A stretch of DNA of 64,000 nucleotides from Nitrospirales bacterium (GCA_031315915.1 JALDRK010000003.1:91230-155229); one strand, 5' to 3'. Positions 35,103-46,120 are shown, numbered from the stretch's first letter. Notes: generated from the sequence alone by a model not told the origin. Translations and numbers: made by a program.

Positions 35103-36239
35103 TTATCGGAACGGGACCCGAAGATATTGAAGTCCCGATATTTGTTTTATAAGGCCTTTGATCTCCAAAGACAAGAGAATACTCATCACCTCTGATGAGG
35201 AGTAGGCACTCTGAGAGATTAAATCGTCAAGGGAAACGGGATCAAGTGGAATCAATTGAAGTACCTGTTGTTCTTCCGTCCCCAACTCAACTTGTGGAGA
35301 GGTTCCCTGAACGGTAAGTTGTTGTTTTTTCAGATGCTCCTGGAATTCCGGATCGAGAATAGGCAGGATTTCTTCCAGAATATCCGGAACATCTTCCACA
35401 AGTTTGGCGCCCTGTTTAATGAGAAAATGAGGACCACGGCTGAGAGGACTATTCACGTTGCCCGGAACCGCAAAAACTTCCCGGTTTTGCTCCAGCGCCA
35501 ACCGTGCGGTAATGAGCGAACCACTTTTTGAAGTAGCTTCCGTGACAATCACCCCTAAGGCCAACCCGCTGATCACGCGATTGCGTTGAGGAAAATGATA
35601 CGCATGCGGAGGTGTTCCCATGGGAAATTCGGACAAGACGGCACCCTGTTCTTCAATTTTCCTTCGAAGTGAACGGTGTTCAGGCGGATACATGTGATCG
35701 ATTCCGCAACCCAACACAGCCAGTGTTCGCCCGCAAGATGCCATGGCTCCTTCGTGGGCGACTCCATCGGTGCCCCTGGCCAATCCGCTCACAATGGTGA
35801 AACCCAAGGCCGCCAAATCTCCACTTAATTTCTGAGTAAAGGCCCGTCCGTGCGCTGAGGCTTTTCGGGCGCCGACGATCGCCAGTGCATAATAATCCTG
35901 AGGAAGCAGGTTGCCGGTGATGGCCAAAATCGCTGGAGGATCGGGGATCGTTTTCAGTTTGGCGGGATACCCGGGATGGGTGAAGGGCAAGAGAGAAAAT
36001 TGTCCGGCCTGAACGGCTTCTAATTCCTGATGAATCTGCCGTTGTGTTTCGGGTGACGGGGGTTGATGAAGAGCCTGGGCCAAGGCGGACGAAATCTCGC
36101 CCTCGGCCACCAGGCGAGACCGGGAAGCGGAGCGAATGGCTTGAGGTGAGCCGAAGATATCCAACAAGCGGACAAACAATTTGGGCCCAAGTCCCTTGAC
36201 GGCACGGAGTTCCAACCATTCCTGTAAGGAGGCATTCAT
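35103..36239 (-). CDS. dprA: DNA processing protein DprA/Smf
   Basis: The protein has 378 residues. The N-terminal HhH-like region (about 5-60) is followed by the Rossmann core: ALAIVGARKASAHG, IVSGLARGTDGVAHEGA, TLAVLGCGIDHMYPPEH, RNRVISGLALGVIVTEA, SGSLITARLALEQNREVFAVPG. A C-terminal winged helix (about 315-378) is present. DprA loads RecA on incoming single-stranded DNA. The start overlaps the end of the rng region by only a few bases of spacing (16 bp). Confidence 0.95.
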   Translation of the reverse strand: MNASLQEWLELRAVKGLGPKLFVRLLDIFGSPQAIRSASRSRLVAEGEISSALAQALHQPPSPETQRQIHQELEAVQAGQFSLLPFTHPGYPAKLKTIPDPPAILAITGNLLPQDYYALAIVGARKASAHGRAFTQKLSGDLAALGFTIVSGLARGTDGVAHEGAMASCGRTLAVLGCGIDHMYPPEHRSLRRKIEEQGAVLSEFPMGTPPHAYHFPQRNRVISGLALGVIVTEATSKSGSLITARLALEQNREVFAVPGNVNSPLSRGPHFLIKQGAKLVEDVPDILEEILPILDPEFQEHLKKQQLTVQGTSPQVELGTEEQQVLQLIPLDPVSLDDLISQSAYSSSEVMSILLSLEIKGLIKQISGLQYLRVPFR

Positions 36240-36254
36240 GCCAAGGCCATGCGG

Positions 36255-37808
36255 CTACGAGGCATTGCGGGACTCAGTACGTGTCGGGACCCTTCCGACC
36301 ACCACAATGTCATATTGTTCAAGGTGGAGGAGCGGGTCCGCTTTGAACGATATTTGATGTTGGAATTCCTGTTCCAACTGTTCAATGCTGCCATGTTCCG
36401 ATTCAAACAAGAGGTCGATGACTTTGGGGTTGGCTCCCACCACAATCCGTTGTGGTTGGCCTCGGCTGCTCCCGATCCGCCGAATGTCACGAAAAATTTC
36501 ATAAGCCATGGTCATGGTGGATTTGGTGTACCCTCGTCCCTCGCAATTTCCGCAGACTTCCGAAAGGGTGCGAAGCAAGTCTTCCCGGACACGTTCACGG
36601 GAAATTTCAATGAGGCCCAGATCGGAGATGCGTGAAATTCTGGTCTGAGCCTTGTCGGATGCCATAGCGTCCGACAAGGCTTGATAGACCTTTTCACGGT
36701 TGCGTTCCCGTTCCATGTCGATAAAGTCAATGATGATGATGCCGCCGATGCCCCGCAATTTTATCTGGTACGCAATTTCTTTGGCAGCCTCCAGGTTATT
36801 TTTTAAAATCGTTTCTTCCTGGTCCCGTTTCCCCACGAATCGGCCGGTATTCACATCCACGACCGTCATGGCTTCGGTGTGATCAATGACGATATGACCA
36901 CCGGACTTCAACCAGACCTTCCGGCTGAGAGCCCGAGTGATTTCCATTTCAATGCCGAGATGATCAAAGAGGCCCTCTTGCTTCTTCTCGTAATAATGCA
37001 CGCGACTGGTCTGTTCGGGGAGATAGCGCCGTACGAAATCTTTGACCTCATCGAAGTCGGGTTTGGAATCGATCAATAAGCGGTCGACCTTTTTCGTAAA
37101 CAAATCCCTGACGATCCGAAGAGGCAGCGACAAGTCGGTATGGAGCAGTGCAGGAGCCGCTTGCGTGTTCGAAGCTTTCAAGGTGTCTTCCCAGAGGGCC
37201 GTCAAAAATTGCACATCCGTCAATAAATCCTCTTCGGGCACTCCTTCGCAGACGGTCCTGACGATATAGCCATATTCGGGCTGGCGAATGCGCCGCATGA
37301 GCTCTTTCAATCTATGCCGTTCCTCATCGTTGGTGATCCGTCGAGAGACGCCGACGTGATCCACATTCGGCATGAGGACCAGAAATCGCCCGGGGAGTGA
37401 CACATAGGTGGTAATGCGTGGGCCTTTGGTCCCGATGGGGCCTTTGGAGATTTGCACCAACAGCTCTTGTCCTTCTTGTAATAAACTTTCAATCGGGCGG
37501 GCGGTTTGGCGCCGTGGTCTCGGGAGTTCGGCGCTCCGGTCGTCGTCTTCATTGTCGACCAGAGTGTCCCCGGGTTCGGTGCCGACCGAAAGATCAGACA
37601 CATGCATGAAGGCGGCGCGGTCCAAGCCGATATCGACAAAGGCCGCCTGCATTCCCGGTAAGACCTTGATGATTTTTCCTTTATAAATGTCACCCACAAA
37701 ATCCTTTTTTTTGGGTCGATCCACAAACAATTCCGTCACGACTTGGTTGTCTAAGACGGCGACCCGGGTTTCCTCACGGGTGACGCTAATGGCAATTTCA
37801 ACTCCCAT
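36255..37808 (-). CDS. rng: Ribonuclease G/E family endoribonuclease
   Basis: The protein has 517 residues from the ATG at 37808, which follows AAAGGAG; a frame extension to 37829 is less likely. The S1 domain reads GDIYKGKIIKVLPGMQAAFVDIGL. The catalytic aspartates lie in VVDVNTGRFVG and IIIIDFIDMERERNRE. The zinc link is CGNCEGRGY. The length fits RNase G rather than the longer RNase E, as no degradosome scaffold follows. It processes rRNA and decays mRNA. Confidence 0.94.
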   Translation of the reverse strand: MGVEIAISVTREETRVAVLDNQVVTELFVDRPKKKDFVGDIYKGKIIKVLPGMQAAFVDIGLDRAAFMHVSDLSVGTEPGDTLVDNEDDDRSAELPRPRRQTARPIESLLQEGQELLVQISKGPIGTKGPRITTYVSLPGRFLVLMPNVDHVGVSRRITNDEERHRLKELMRRIRQPEYGYIVRTVCEGVPEEDLLTDVQFLTALWEDTLKASNTQAAPALLHTDLSLPLRIVRDLFTKKVDRLLIDSKPDFDEVKDFVRRYLPEQTSRVHYYEKKQEGLFDHLGIEMEITRALSRKVWLKSGGHIVIDHTEAMTVVDVNTGRFVGKRDQEETILKNNLEAAKEIAYQIKLRGIGGIIIIDFIDMERERNREKVYQALSDAMASDKAQTRISRISDLGLIEISRERVREDLLRTLSEVCGNCEGRGYTKSTMTMAYEIFRDIRRIGSSRGQPQRIVVGANPKVIDLLFESEHGSIEQLEQEFQHQISFKADPLLHLEQYDIVVVGRVPTRTESRNAS

Positions 37809-38122
37809 GCGACGCTCCTTTATTCTCAAGACACGAAAAGGCTACGAACCCGACTTTCCTGGCAGATGGCATGTAGTTGATCACTCTTCATAACGAGACC
37901 CCCGGACAATGAAACATGGGACCGGGGAGGATCAGATGGAAAGAAAGGGTGTCGAGACCTAATCCGGCTTGGCTTAACTGGGTGAAAACTCTTGATATGG
38001 TTGTGAACAGATGTTTCAAAGGTAAATGATTTTCTTGAGCATTGTTTCCACTATGGGAAACTGTTGCGGTCATACTTGGTGAGGAACAAGCTTACAGCGG
38101 TCTTCCTCCTCGGACATTATAG

Positions 38123-39244
38123 CTAAATCAGCGAAAGTCGTCTTCTTTTCACGTTGAGCAATAATCCAAGCCCCGTGAGATTGACCACCATGGCACTCCC
38201 TCCATAGCTCATGAGCGGAAGAGGAATTCCTACGATAGGTGCGAGTCCCGAGGTCATGGCAATGTTGACGATCACTCCGAATCCAATCATGGCGACTACG
38301 CCCACAGCCAACAATGAACCCATCACATCCTTGGTTTTACCGGCAATTTCCAGTCCCATGAGAAAGAGGATGACATAAAGAGCCAATAAAATCACCGATC
38401 CTAAAAATCCCCATTCCTCCGCAAACACGGCAAACACGAAATCGGTGTGGCCCTCAGGAAGGAATTTAAACTGGGTTTGTGTCCCTCCATGCAGGCCTTT
38501 ACCGAACACCTGTCCGGATCCGATGGCGATACGAGATTGAAGGCCGTGATACCCTTTGCCGCCCGGGTCTGAGCTGGGATCCACAAAACTTAAAATTCGA
38601 TCTTGTTGATACCCGTGCAGAGAACCCCAAACTCCGCCCCAGGCAAACGGGAACAGCATCAATCCGGCCAAAATGACAAAACCGAACGCTTTGGATTTCA
38701 TGCCGACCGTCAGGAGGATCAACACGAAAATTGACAGAAACCCCAAGCTGCTGCCCAGGTCAGGCTGTTTCAAAATGAGTAAAAATCCTGGAAGAACGAT
38801 CAGTGCCGGGATGATAATCCGTTTGATCCAGCCCAATCGGCTGGTGCTGCCGTAATAGGCCGCCAGTGTCAGGATCAGAGGAATTTTGATAAACTCCGAA
38901 GGTTGCATCATAAAGGGACCCAGCGGAATCCACCGCTGAGATCCTCGACTGCTTTTCCCGGTGAAAATAACCAGAATGAGCAAAATGAGGCCCACTCCAT
39001 ATAGCACATACGACCAACGAACCAGTCGATGATAATCAATGCCGGCCGCCACGATAAATGCCAATAATCCAACCCCCATCCAAGTTGTTTGCTTCAAATA
39101 GACGGGAAAGGTCGACGTATCCGTGTTGGAAACACTATAAATGGAAAGGATACCCGAGGAGATAATGGCAAGAATCACTCCGAGGAAGCACCAATCAAAT
39201 GCGTCAAGTCCGCGTCGATTGACGTTGTCATTCATTAAAGACAT
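38123..39244 (-). CDS. rodA: Peptidoglycan glycosyltransferase RodA (SEDS family)
   Basis: The protein has 373 residues and about ten membrane segments. SEDS motifs are seen: WIPLGPFMMQPSEFIKIPLILTLA, LKQPDLGSSLGFL, FLPEGHTDFVFAVFAEEWGFLG and GIPLPLMSYGGSAMVVNL. RodA polymerises glycan strands with PBP2 in the elongasome. It starts 4 bp after the mrdA stop, so the two are co-translated. Confidence 0.96.
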   Translation of the reverse strand: MSLMNDNVNRRGLDAFDWCFLGVILAIISSGILSIYSVSNTDTSTFPVYLKQTTWMGVGLLAFIVAAGIDYHRLVRWSYVLYGVGLILLILVIFTGKSSRGSQRWIPLGPFMMQPSEFIKIPLILTLAAYYGSTSRLGWIKRIIIPALIVLPGFLLILKQPDLGSSLGFLSIFVLILLTVGMKSKAFGFVILAGLMLFPFAWGGVWGSLHGYQQDRILSFVDPSSDPGGKGYHGLQSRIAIGSGQVFGKGLHGGTQTQFKFLPEGHTDFVFAVFAEEWGFLGSVILLALYVILFLMGLEIAGKTKDVMGSLLAVGVVAMIGFGVIVNIAMTSGLAPIVGIPLPLMSYGGSAMVVNLTGLGLLLNVKRRRLSLI

Positions 39245-39247
39245 GGA

Positions 39248-41116
39248 TTATCCACGTGTCTCGTAGTTAGTTTTCAAGAGGGACTGCAGGGGTGGCGATG
39301 GCTGTTGAGACTCGTGAATATGCATATAAGCTTCAATCAGGGTTTTAGCCAAGGGAGCTGCGGCCGACCCTCCATGGCCCATATGTTCCACCAAAACCGC
39401 CACGGCAATTCGAGGCTGCTCAATGGGGGCAAAGGCTACAAACCAGGCATGGTCTTGGTGTTCTTTAGGCACGACCTCTTTCTCTTGAGGGTCAACTTTT
39501 AACGCGATGACTTGAGCCGTTCCGGTTTTCCCCGCTATCGGCACTAAGTCAGATTTTGCGCGTTTCCCGGTACCGTTCGTGACGACGGCTGCAAGCCCTT
39601 CTTTAATCGTCGAAAAAACATGTGGAGGTATGGATAGTTGGCGTGCGGGGGATTCAGGATGCTCCTTGATGTCTCCGGTCGTTCGCAGCCGACTGGCTTT
39701 GACCAAGCGAGGTTGGGCCAGTTTTCCATTGGTAGCGACGGCGGCGGCCACGCGGGCCATCTGGAGCGGTGTGGTGGTGAGATACCCTTGTCCGATAGAA
39801 AGCGAAATGGTTTCTCCAGGGTACCAGGGTTCCCTTTTGGCTTTGGTTTTCCATGCCGGAGAGGGTACCAGACCGGATCGTTCTGAAGGTAACGGAATGC
39901 CTGTTTTTTCCCCAAGGCCAAACTGGCGCGAGTATCGGGCAATGGAATCGATTCCCAGTTGATTGCCGACTTTATAGAAATACACATCGCAGGATTCGGC
40001 CAGGGCTTTTTTCAAATCCACCGTTCCATGTCCCCCTTTTTTCCAATCCCGGTACTGTCGTCTTCCGAAAGGAAATACTCCATGGCAGCTCACTGTGTCA
40101 TGAGCGCTGAACATCTGGGTATCCAACAAAGCGGAAGCCATCACGATCTTGAACGTGGAACCTGGAGGGTATTGCCCTTGAGTGGCTCTGTTCGTCAGGG
40201 GATGCCGGGCATCCTGGGTTAACAGACTCCATTCTTTTTGGCTGATGCCTCCGGACAGGTCATTGGGATTGAATCCTGGCCGGCTGGCTAAGGCCAGGAT
40301 ATCGCCGTTCCAGGGGTCCAAGGCCACAATGGCCCCGGATTCCTCGCCCAGCAAATCGTCTGCTAACTGTTGTAAGCGAATATCCAGTGTTAAATAAATA
40401 TCGTCTCCGGCTACGGGCCGATTGACGGACAGGGAGCGCTTGGGATATCCCAAGGCGTCCACCTCAATGATCTCTTCCCCAGGCTCCCCTAATAATGCTT
40501 CGTCGAAGGTCCGCTCCACTCCGAATTGGCCGATGATCCGGCCGGGTTGGAGGTCGGCATTTTCCGGATCCTTAAGCTGCGCTTCCGAGATTTCGCCGAC
40601 GTATCCGATCACGTGTGAGGCATAGGTGCCTAAGGGATAATGCCGTTGATATTCCGGTTGGATCAGGACCCCTGGCAGCTCCAAGCGATGTGACTCCACG
40701 ATGGCTGCCTCTCTGAGCGTGACATTGCCCTTGATCTTTACTCGTCCCCGTCGACCTTTTTGGGAAAGCTTACTTGATATCGTCTCTTCATCAATCTCCA
40801 CAAATTTTGGTAATTGGGCGATCAAATGCTCTCGATCCGGCACATCTTCAAGTGACACATACAGTTGAAAGCTGGGGATATTATTCGCCAGCAATTGGCC
40901 GTTCCGGTCATAAAGCAGGCCACGTGCGGGTTCCAAAACAATCGATCGTGTCCGGTTATCCCTAGCCAGTTCCTGATAGTGTATACCGTCACGAATCTGA
41001 AGTTGCCACAGGCGAAGCCCCAATAACACGAGAATCATAAGGAGACCAATTTTGATGAAGAGGAGCCGACTTTGTATGTCAGCAAGTTCATTGGCTTGTC
41101 GGGAAGCATCCAGCAT
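39248..41116 (-). CDS. mrdA: Penicillin-binding protein 2 (peptidoglycan transpeptidase)
   Basis: The protein has 622 residues. One N-terminal membrane anchor (about 18-38) is followed by the pedestal domain with RGLLYDRNGQLLANN and GYVGEIS. The transpeptidase domain has the active-site S320 in PPGSTFK, the SCD motif in LAESCDVYFYKVG and KTGTAQ near residue 530. It cross-links wall during rod elongation and works with RodA. Confidence 0.97.
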   Translation of the reverse strand: MLDASRQANELADIQSRLLFIKIGLLMILVLLGLRLWQLQIRDGIHYQELARDNRTRSIVLEPARGLLYDRNGQLLANNIPSFQLYVSLEDVPDREHLIAQLPKFVEIDEETISSKLSQKGRRGRVKIKGNVTLREAAIVESHRLELPGVLIQPEYQRHYPLGTYASHVIGYVGEISEAQLKDPENADLQPGRIIGQFGVERTFDEALLGEPGEEIIEVDALGYPKRSLSVNRPVAGDDIYLTLDIRLQQLADDLLGEESGAIVALDPWNGDILALASRPGFNPNDLSGGISQKEWSLLTQDARHPLTNRATQGQYPPGSTFKIVMASALLDTQMFSAHDTVSCHGVFPFGRRQYRDWKKGGHGTVDLKKALAESCDVYFYKVGNQLGIDSIARYSRQFGLGEKTGIPLPSERSGLVPSPAWKTKAKREPWYPGETISLSIGQGYLTTTPLQMARVAAAVATNGKLAQPRLVKASRLRTTGDIKEHPESPARQLSIPPHVFSTIKEGLAAVVTNGTGKRAKSDLVPIAGKTGTAQVIALKVDPQEKEVVPKEHQDHAWFVAFAPIEQPRIAVAVLVEHMGHGGSAAAPLAKTLIEAYMHIHESQQPSPPLQSLLKTNYETRG

Positions 41117-41167
41117 GGCAGATTCATTTAACAGGTTAAGTAAACGTGATGCGGTGATACGCCTGGT

Positions 41168-41668
41168 TTAGTGTCGGTTCAATAATTCAAAAAGACTATC
41201 CGGACGCTGATATTTTCGGATAATCATAAAACATCCTAACCCCAATACGCTGTTATACACACTCTGGGGAAACAACCGGGTGGTCAGGAGGTAGGCAAAG
41301 GTGGTAGCACTGACATCTGGAAACGCGATTACGAGGGAAGCTAACCCACACCCAAGGGACAGGACCCACGTCCCAGCTAGAATGGACGGCCACGTCACTG
41401 TTGACACCGTATGCGTGATGACTCCACTCAAGACACCAGCCAACCCCTTTAGTACGATATTGACTCCAATGCCATCGGGAGAGAGGAGGTCCTGGAACAG
41501 ACCGACGGTGAGGCCTACCGCTAATCCTTTGTATTCCCCGAACAGAAACCCGACCACGCAGGCCAACACCAAGCAGAAATCCGGATGAACACCTTGAATG
41601 GCTAAGTAGCGGCTCAAGGTGCTTTGTACGATCACGACGCAGAGGCTGAGGACGATATAGATAATCAT
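41168..41668 (-). CDS. mreD: Rod shape-determining protein MreD
   Basis: The protein has 166 residues from the ATG at 41668; a longer frame to 41755 would run into mreC and is unlikely. It has five to six hydrophobic segments with FCLVLACVVGFLFGEYKGLAVGLTVGLFQDLLSPDGIGVN, the typical MreD motif of FxxGLxxDxxS type. It follows mreC by about 10 bp. It is a membrane partner of MreC in the elongation complex. Confidence 0.9.
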   Translation of the reverse strand: MIIYIVLSLCVVIVQSTLSRYLAIQGVHPDFCLVLACVVGFLFGEYKGLAVGLTVGLFQDLLSPDGIGVNIVLKGLAGVLSGVITHTVSTVTWPSILAGTWVLSLGCGLASLVIAFPDVSATTFAYLLTTRLFPQSVYNSVLGLGCFMIIRKYQRPDSLFELLNRH

Positions 41669-41678
41669 GAGCGTGGGC

Positions 41679-42560
41679 TTATGAACTTGGAGGGGGTAAG
41701 GGGGCGGGTAGGTTAATCGGAATGGATTCTTGGAATGTTGTGATGACCAGGACACCTTCCAGTTTGGCGAAATCCACGATGGGAACGATCTCGGCTGCCT
41801 GGAAGAGATCGGTATCCGCTTTAATCAGAGACTGGATTTTCCCAATCTGGAGCCCGCGTGGAAAATCCCCTGCTAATCCTGAAGTGACGACACGATCATC
41901 GACGTCAACCGTTGACAATGGAGGAAGATATTTCATTTGGATGGTACCCTGTGGGGTGCCTTGAATAATGCCCTCGTCTCGGCTCTTTTGAATCATTCCC
42001 GTCACGGCGACATTCGGATCGGTTACAAGAAGGACGACGGCGGTACTCGGATTCACCCGAATGATCCGTCCCACGACGCCTGCCTCTGTGATGACTCCCA
42101 TTTCCTGCTCGATTCCGTCCTGTTGGCCTTTGTCAATGATGACGGCCCGATACCAATTTGAGACGTTCCGCCCAATGATTCGGGCAGGCACGGTTTTCAT
42201 GGGTGCGGTTTGTTGATAAGTCAACAGCCGCTCGAACTCCTCTGCAATAATGGCCTGTTCCTTCAGAAGATTGACCTCTCCTTGTAACCGGGCCACTTCA
42301 AGAGTTAACGCCTGATTGTCTGCCTCGACGTGCTGTAGGGCCACGTAACGTTCCCATGTCTCTCCTACCGCCTGTTGGAGGGATGCCACCCATTTGAGTG
42401 GAACTTCAAGAACGGATGAGAGAGGATTGCCAACCCATCCCAACACTGCCTGGGATTGTCGAGGCAAAAGAAACCACACACCCACACAGAGAACCACAAT
42501 TACGATGGATATTCGTCGGAGGCCGGTTGACATAGGAAGGTATGGCGCGGCTCGTGCCAT
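41679..42560 (-). CDS. mreC: Rod shape-determining protein MreC
   Basis: The protein has 293 residues; an internal ATG at 42533 is an alternative start. One membrane segment (about 15-32) is followed by a coiled coil (about 70-115, VEADNQALTLEVARLQGEVN) and the beta-rich periplasmic domain with VSNWYRAVIIDKGQQDGIEQEMGVI, VVGRIIRV and VVTSGLAGDFPRGLQIGKI. The tail is Pro-rich. MreC links MreB to the wall synthases. Confidence 0.94.
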   Translation of the reverse strand: MARAAPYLPMSTGLRRISIVIVVLCVGVWFLLPRQSQAVLGWVGNPLSSVLEVPLKWVASLQQAVGETWERYVALQHVEADNQALTLEVARLQGEVNLLKEQAIIAEEFERLLTYQQTAPMKTVPARIIGRNVSNWYRAVIIDKGQQDGIEQEMGVITEAGVVGRIIRVNPSTAVVLLVTDPNVAVTGMIQKSRDEGIIQGTPQGTIQMKYLPPLSTVDVDDRVVTSGLAGDFPRGLQIGKIQSLIKADTDLFQAAEIVPIVDFAKLEGVLVITTFQESIPINLPAPLPPPSS

Positions 42561-42576
42561 GCGGAACAGCAGATTA

Positions 42577-43620
42577 TTAGTAGGAAAACGTGGAAGGGGA
42601 AGATACTTTCCGTAGCAAACTGATTTCCTCTAGAGTTTTGCCAACACCAAGCACGACTGAAGTCAACGGATCGTCTACTGTGACGATTGGCAGAGAAGTT
42701 TCTTCACGTAGCCGATCGTCCAGACCCTGAAGAAGCGATCCGCCACCCGTTAACACAATACCACGGTCAATAATGTCTCCGGACAATTCGGGAGGCGTAT
42801 GCTCCAGCGCCTGGCGAATGGCGCTAATGATAGTGGTGACACAATCTTCCAACGCTTCGCGAATTTCGGTATCATCGATTAATATGGTACGAGGAATGCC
42901 TGATACCAGGTCACGTCCTTTGACGGCCATCTGTTTTTTCTCCCCGAGGGGGTAAGCAGAGCCAATCTCCATTTTGATCCGTTCGGCCATGTGCTCACCG
43001 ATGAGGAGACTATATTCCCGCTTCAAATGATTGAGAATGGCCGCATCGATTTGATCGCCGGCCACTCGAACGGACTCACTATATACAATACCACCCAGGG
43101 AGATTACCGCAATGTCCGTTGTGCCGCCGCCAATATCCACGACCATATTGCCGGACGGCTCGGTGATGGGCAGACCTGCTCCGATGGCGGCTGCGACCGG
43201 TTCTTCGATGAGATAGACTTCTCGTGCGCCAGCCAATTCGGCGGATTCCTTGACGGCCCGTTGTTCGACCTGGGTAATTCGTGAAGGCACGCCGATAATG
43301 ATTCGAGGCCGAAACAGCGTGCCTCCTTTATGAACTTTTTGAATGAAATAGCGCAACATTTGCTCGGCCATGTCAAAGTCGGCAATGACCCCTTCTCGCA
43401 TGGGGCGAATGGCCTTTAAATTGCCTGGTGTCCGGCCAACCATGCGTTTGGCTTCTTCTCCCACGGCAAGGATTTTTTTAGAATGTGTTTCAATGGTCAC
43501 GACGGATGGTTCATTGAGAACGATGCCTTTCCCCTTTATGTAAATCAGGGTTGAGGCGGTTCCGAGGTCTACCGCCATATCTTGAGAAAAATAGTTGAGT
43601 GCGTGTCCGAATAAGCCCAT
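42577..43620 (-). CDS. mreB: Rod shape-determining protein MreB (bacterial actin)
   Basis: The protein has 347 residues. The N-terminus has DMAVDLGTASTLIYIKGKG (phosphate 1), the middle VVDIGGGTTDIAVIS (phosphate 2) and the end GIVLTGGGSLLQGLD (adenosine). It forms filaments that guide RodA and PBP2. It is the first gene of the mreBCD-mrdA-rodA unit. Confidence 0.98.
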   Translation of the reverse strand: MGLFGHALNYFSQDMAVDLGTASTLIYIKGKGIVLNEPSVVTIETHSKKILAVGEEAKRMVGRTPGNLKAIRPMREGVIADFDMAEQMLRYFIQKVHKGGTLFRPRIIIGVPSRITQVEQRAVKESAELAGAREVYLIEEPVAAAIGAGLPITEPSGNMVVDIGGGTTDIAVISLGGIVYSESVRVAGDQIDAAILNHLKREYSLLIGEHMAERIKMEIGSAYPLGEKKQMAVKGRDLVSGIPRTILIDDTEIREALEDCVTTIISAIRQALEHTPPELSGDIIDRGIVLTGGGSLLQGLDDRLREETSLPIVTVDDPLTSVVLGVGKTLEEISLLRKVSSPSTFSY

Positions 43621-44035
43621 GGAAGAATAAGCCAGGAAAATGAACAGTTAGTAAAAAAAGGGGACGACTTTGTATAAATGTTGATGAGGGTTGAGTTGAA
43701 ACGGAAAACCCTGATTGACGGGACGACCGGTCAACGGACAGTGGTCACGATAGGAAAGGCATGAAGGCATTTTGCGGGAAAACCGTTCATTGGTTCAGGG
43801 GTTGGGTGATGACAAGTAGTTGTTTGTCCCTTGGAGAGTCCAAAAGACATCCTTCCTCTCGCGAGAGCAGGTGGTCTTGATTTACGCTTAAGTGTCCAGT
43901 ATATCAGAAGTTTTTTAAGACCACAAAGGAACGGTGCATTAATCTCCCTAGGGATGCAGAATCTTCACTTCTTGCCAGAATGCCTCCGTTACCGATAAAA
44001 GAGTCACTTAAGACCTTCATGGGGGAGATTCGCGT
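43621..44035. other. Divergent intergenic region between mreB and leuC
   Basis: No gene is visible in these 415 bp. The region must hold the promoters of the mreB operon (minus) and of leuC (plus). GGGGGAG at about 44,019-44,025 is the probable leuC ribosome binding site. No clear leader peptide rich in leucine codons or T-box element is seen. Confidence 0.5.
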
Positions 44036-45439
44036 ATGGCCGGAAAAACCTTGTTTGAAAAAATTTGGGACCAGCATGTAGTCCGAGAAGAACCTGATGG
44101 TACGACCCTTTTGTATGTCGATCGGCATTTAATCCATGAAGTGACATCGCCACAGGCTTTCGAAGGCTTGCGGTTATCGGGACGTCAACCACGGCGGCCG
44201 GCCGCGGTGTTGGCGGTCCCCGATCATAATGTGCCGACCACGGATCGATCTCAGGGTATTGCCGATCCGATGAGTGCGCTCCAAGTGTCCACATTGGAGC
44301 AGAATTGTCGCGAATTTGGGATTACGTATTTCGGCATGCACGATCATCGTCAGGGAATCGTGCATGTGATCGGGCCTGAGCAAGGCCTGACCTTACCCGG
44401 CATGACCATTGTGTGTGGAGATTCCCATACCTCCACTCATGGTGCGTTTGGCGCGTTGGCCTTTGGCATTGGGACCTCGGAAGTTGAGCACGTCCTGGCC
44501 ACGCAATGTTTGGTGCAGAAAAAGCCCAAGACGATGGAAATTCGTGTTGAGGGCACCCTGCCCGATTATTGTTCACCCAAAGACGTAATTTTAGCCATCA
44601 TAGGCCGAATCGGCATCGGTGGAGGGATTGGCTATGTGGTGGAATATACAGGATCCGTGATTCGTTCATTTTCCATGGAAGGACGAATGACGCTCTGCAA
44701 TATGTCCATTGAGGGAGGAGCCCGTGCCGGGTTGGTGGGCCCGGATGAGGTGACGATGAAATATTTGGAGGGGCGACCCTTGAGTCCAAAGGGACCGCTA
44801 TGGGAACAGGCCACGAAATTTTGGAAGACCTTGGCAAGTGATCCGGATGCGAAATTTGATCGGGTTCTGGAGATGATCGGACATGACATTGCTCCTCAGG
44901 TGACTTGGGGGACTAATCCGGAAATGGTGACGGATGTGACCGGGCGGGTTCCTGATCCTTCCCAAATTGAAGATCCACAAACCCGAGCCTCCATCGAACG
45001 GGCATTGGCCTATATGGGGTTATCGGGAGGTGTGCCGATACGCGATATCACCATCGATCGAGTGTTTATCGGATCTTGCACCAATTCCCGAATAGAAGAT
45101 TTGCGGATTGCCGCCAAATATGTGAAAGGCAAACGGGTGTCGGGAACAGTGAAAGCTATGGTGGTTCCCGGGTCCGGGTTGGTCAAAGCGCAGGCGGAGC
45201 AAGAGGGACTGGATCGTATTTTCCGTGAAGCAGGGTTTGAGTGGCGGGAGCCAGGTTGTAGCATGTGTCTCGCGATGAATGCCGATGTCTTATCCCCTGG
45301 AGAACGCTGTGCGTCGACCAGCAATCGAAATTTTGAGGGCCGTCAGGGGAAAGGTGGACGAACGCATCTGGTCTCTCCTGCCATGGCAGCCGCGGCGGCC
45401 ATTGAAGGACATTTTGTCGATATTCGTGATTGGAGTTAG
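44036..45439 (+). CDS. leuC: 3-isopropylmalate dehydratase large subunit
   Basis: The protein has 467 residues. Iron-sulfur cysteines are visible in [12 protein letters not shown] and in [46 protein letters not shown] is the aconitase signature. With LeuD it isomerises 2-isopropylmalate to 3-isopropylmalate in leucine synthesis. The gene order leuC-leuD, 66 bp apart, is standard. Confidence 0.97.
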   Translation: MAGKTLFEKIWDQHVVREEPDGTTLLYVDRHLIHEVTSPQAFEGLRLSGRQPRRPAAVLAVPDHNVPTTDRSQGIADPMSALQVSTLEQNCREFGITYFGMHDHRQGIVHVIGPEQGLTLPGMTIVCGDSHTSTHGAFGALAFGIGTSEVEHVLATQCLVQKKPKTMEIRVEGTLPDYCSPKDVILAIIGRIGIGGGIGYVVEYTGSVIRSFSMEGRMTLCNMSIEGGARAGLVGPDEVTMKYLEGRPLSPKGPLWEQATKFWKTLASDPDAKFDRVLEMIGHDIAPQVTWGTNPEMVTDVTGRVPDPSQIEDPQTRASIERALAYMGLSGGVPIRDITIDRVFIGSCTNSRIEDLRIAAKYVKGKRVSGTVKAMVVPGSGLVKAQAEQEGLDRIFREAGFEWREPGCSMCLAMNADVLSPGERCASTSNRNFEGRQGKGGRTHLVSPAMAAAAAIEGHFVDIRDWS

Positions 45440-45505
45440 CAGGAATTCCGGGATGAAGGGATGGAATGTTTTTTTGAACTTCTTGACTTCTAGTTGGAGA
45501 AAATA

Positions 45506-46120
45506 ATGCAGCCTTTTACGACGTTAACTGGGACGATCGCGCCCCTGAATCAATCAAATGTGGATACGGATCAGATCATTCCAAAGCAATATCTGAAGAC
45601 CATTCAGCGTACTGGACTGAAAGAAGGTCTGTTTGCCGATTGGCGGCAACGGGCTGATGGTTCACCCAATCCGGATTTTTTCATGAATCAACCATGCTAT
45701 CAAGATGCCCCTATTCTGTTGACAGGGGAAAATTTCGGGTGCGGTTCTTCCCGTGAACATGCTCCATGGGCCTTGCTCGACTACGGCTTCCGATGTATTC
45801 TGGCGCCAAGTTTCGCTGACATTTTTTATAACAACTGCTTTCAAAATGGAATTCTCCCCATTGTGTTGACCTTGGCAGAGGTTCAATCCCTCTTTGACCG
45901 TGTGGCTCGGAACAGCCAATATCAGTTGACTATCGATCTGCCTCAACAACGTGTTCGCCTTCCGGAAGGCGAGGAATATGCATTTACCATCGATCCTTTT
46001 AGAAAAGACTGTTTGTTGAAGGGGTTGGATGCCATAGGGGTAACCCTGCAACATGAGTCGGCCATTACCGCCTATGAAGCTCGTCGATCTCGAGAGACAC
46101 CCTGGTTATTCCAGCCTTGA
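45506..46120 (+). CDS. leuD: 3-isopropylmalate dehydratase small subunit
   Basis: The protein has 204 residues from the ATG at 45506, which follows TTGGAG at good spacing; an upstream TTG is rejected. Motifs are [33 protein letters not shown] and [17 protein letters not shown]. It is the swivel domain that completes the LeuC active site. Confidence 0.96.
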   Translation: MQPFTTLTGTIAPLNQSNVDTDQIIPKQYLKTIQRTGLKEGLFADWRQRADGSPNPDFFMNQPCYQDAPILLTGENFGCGSSREHAPWALLDYGFRCILAPSFADIFYNNCFQNGILPIVLTLAEVQSLFDRVARNSQYQLTIDLPQQRVRLPEGEEYAFTIDPFRKDCLLKGLDAIGVTLQHESAITAYEARRSRETPWLFQP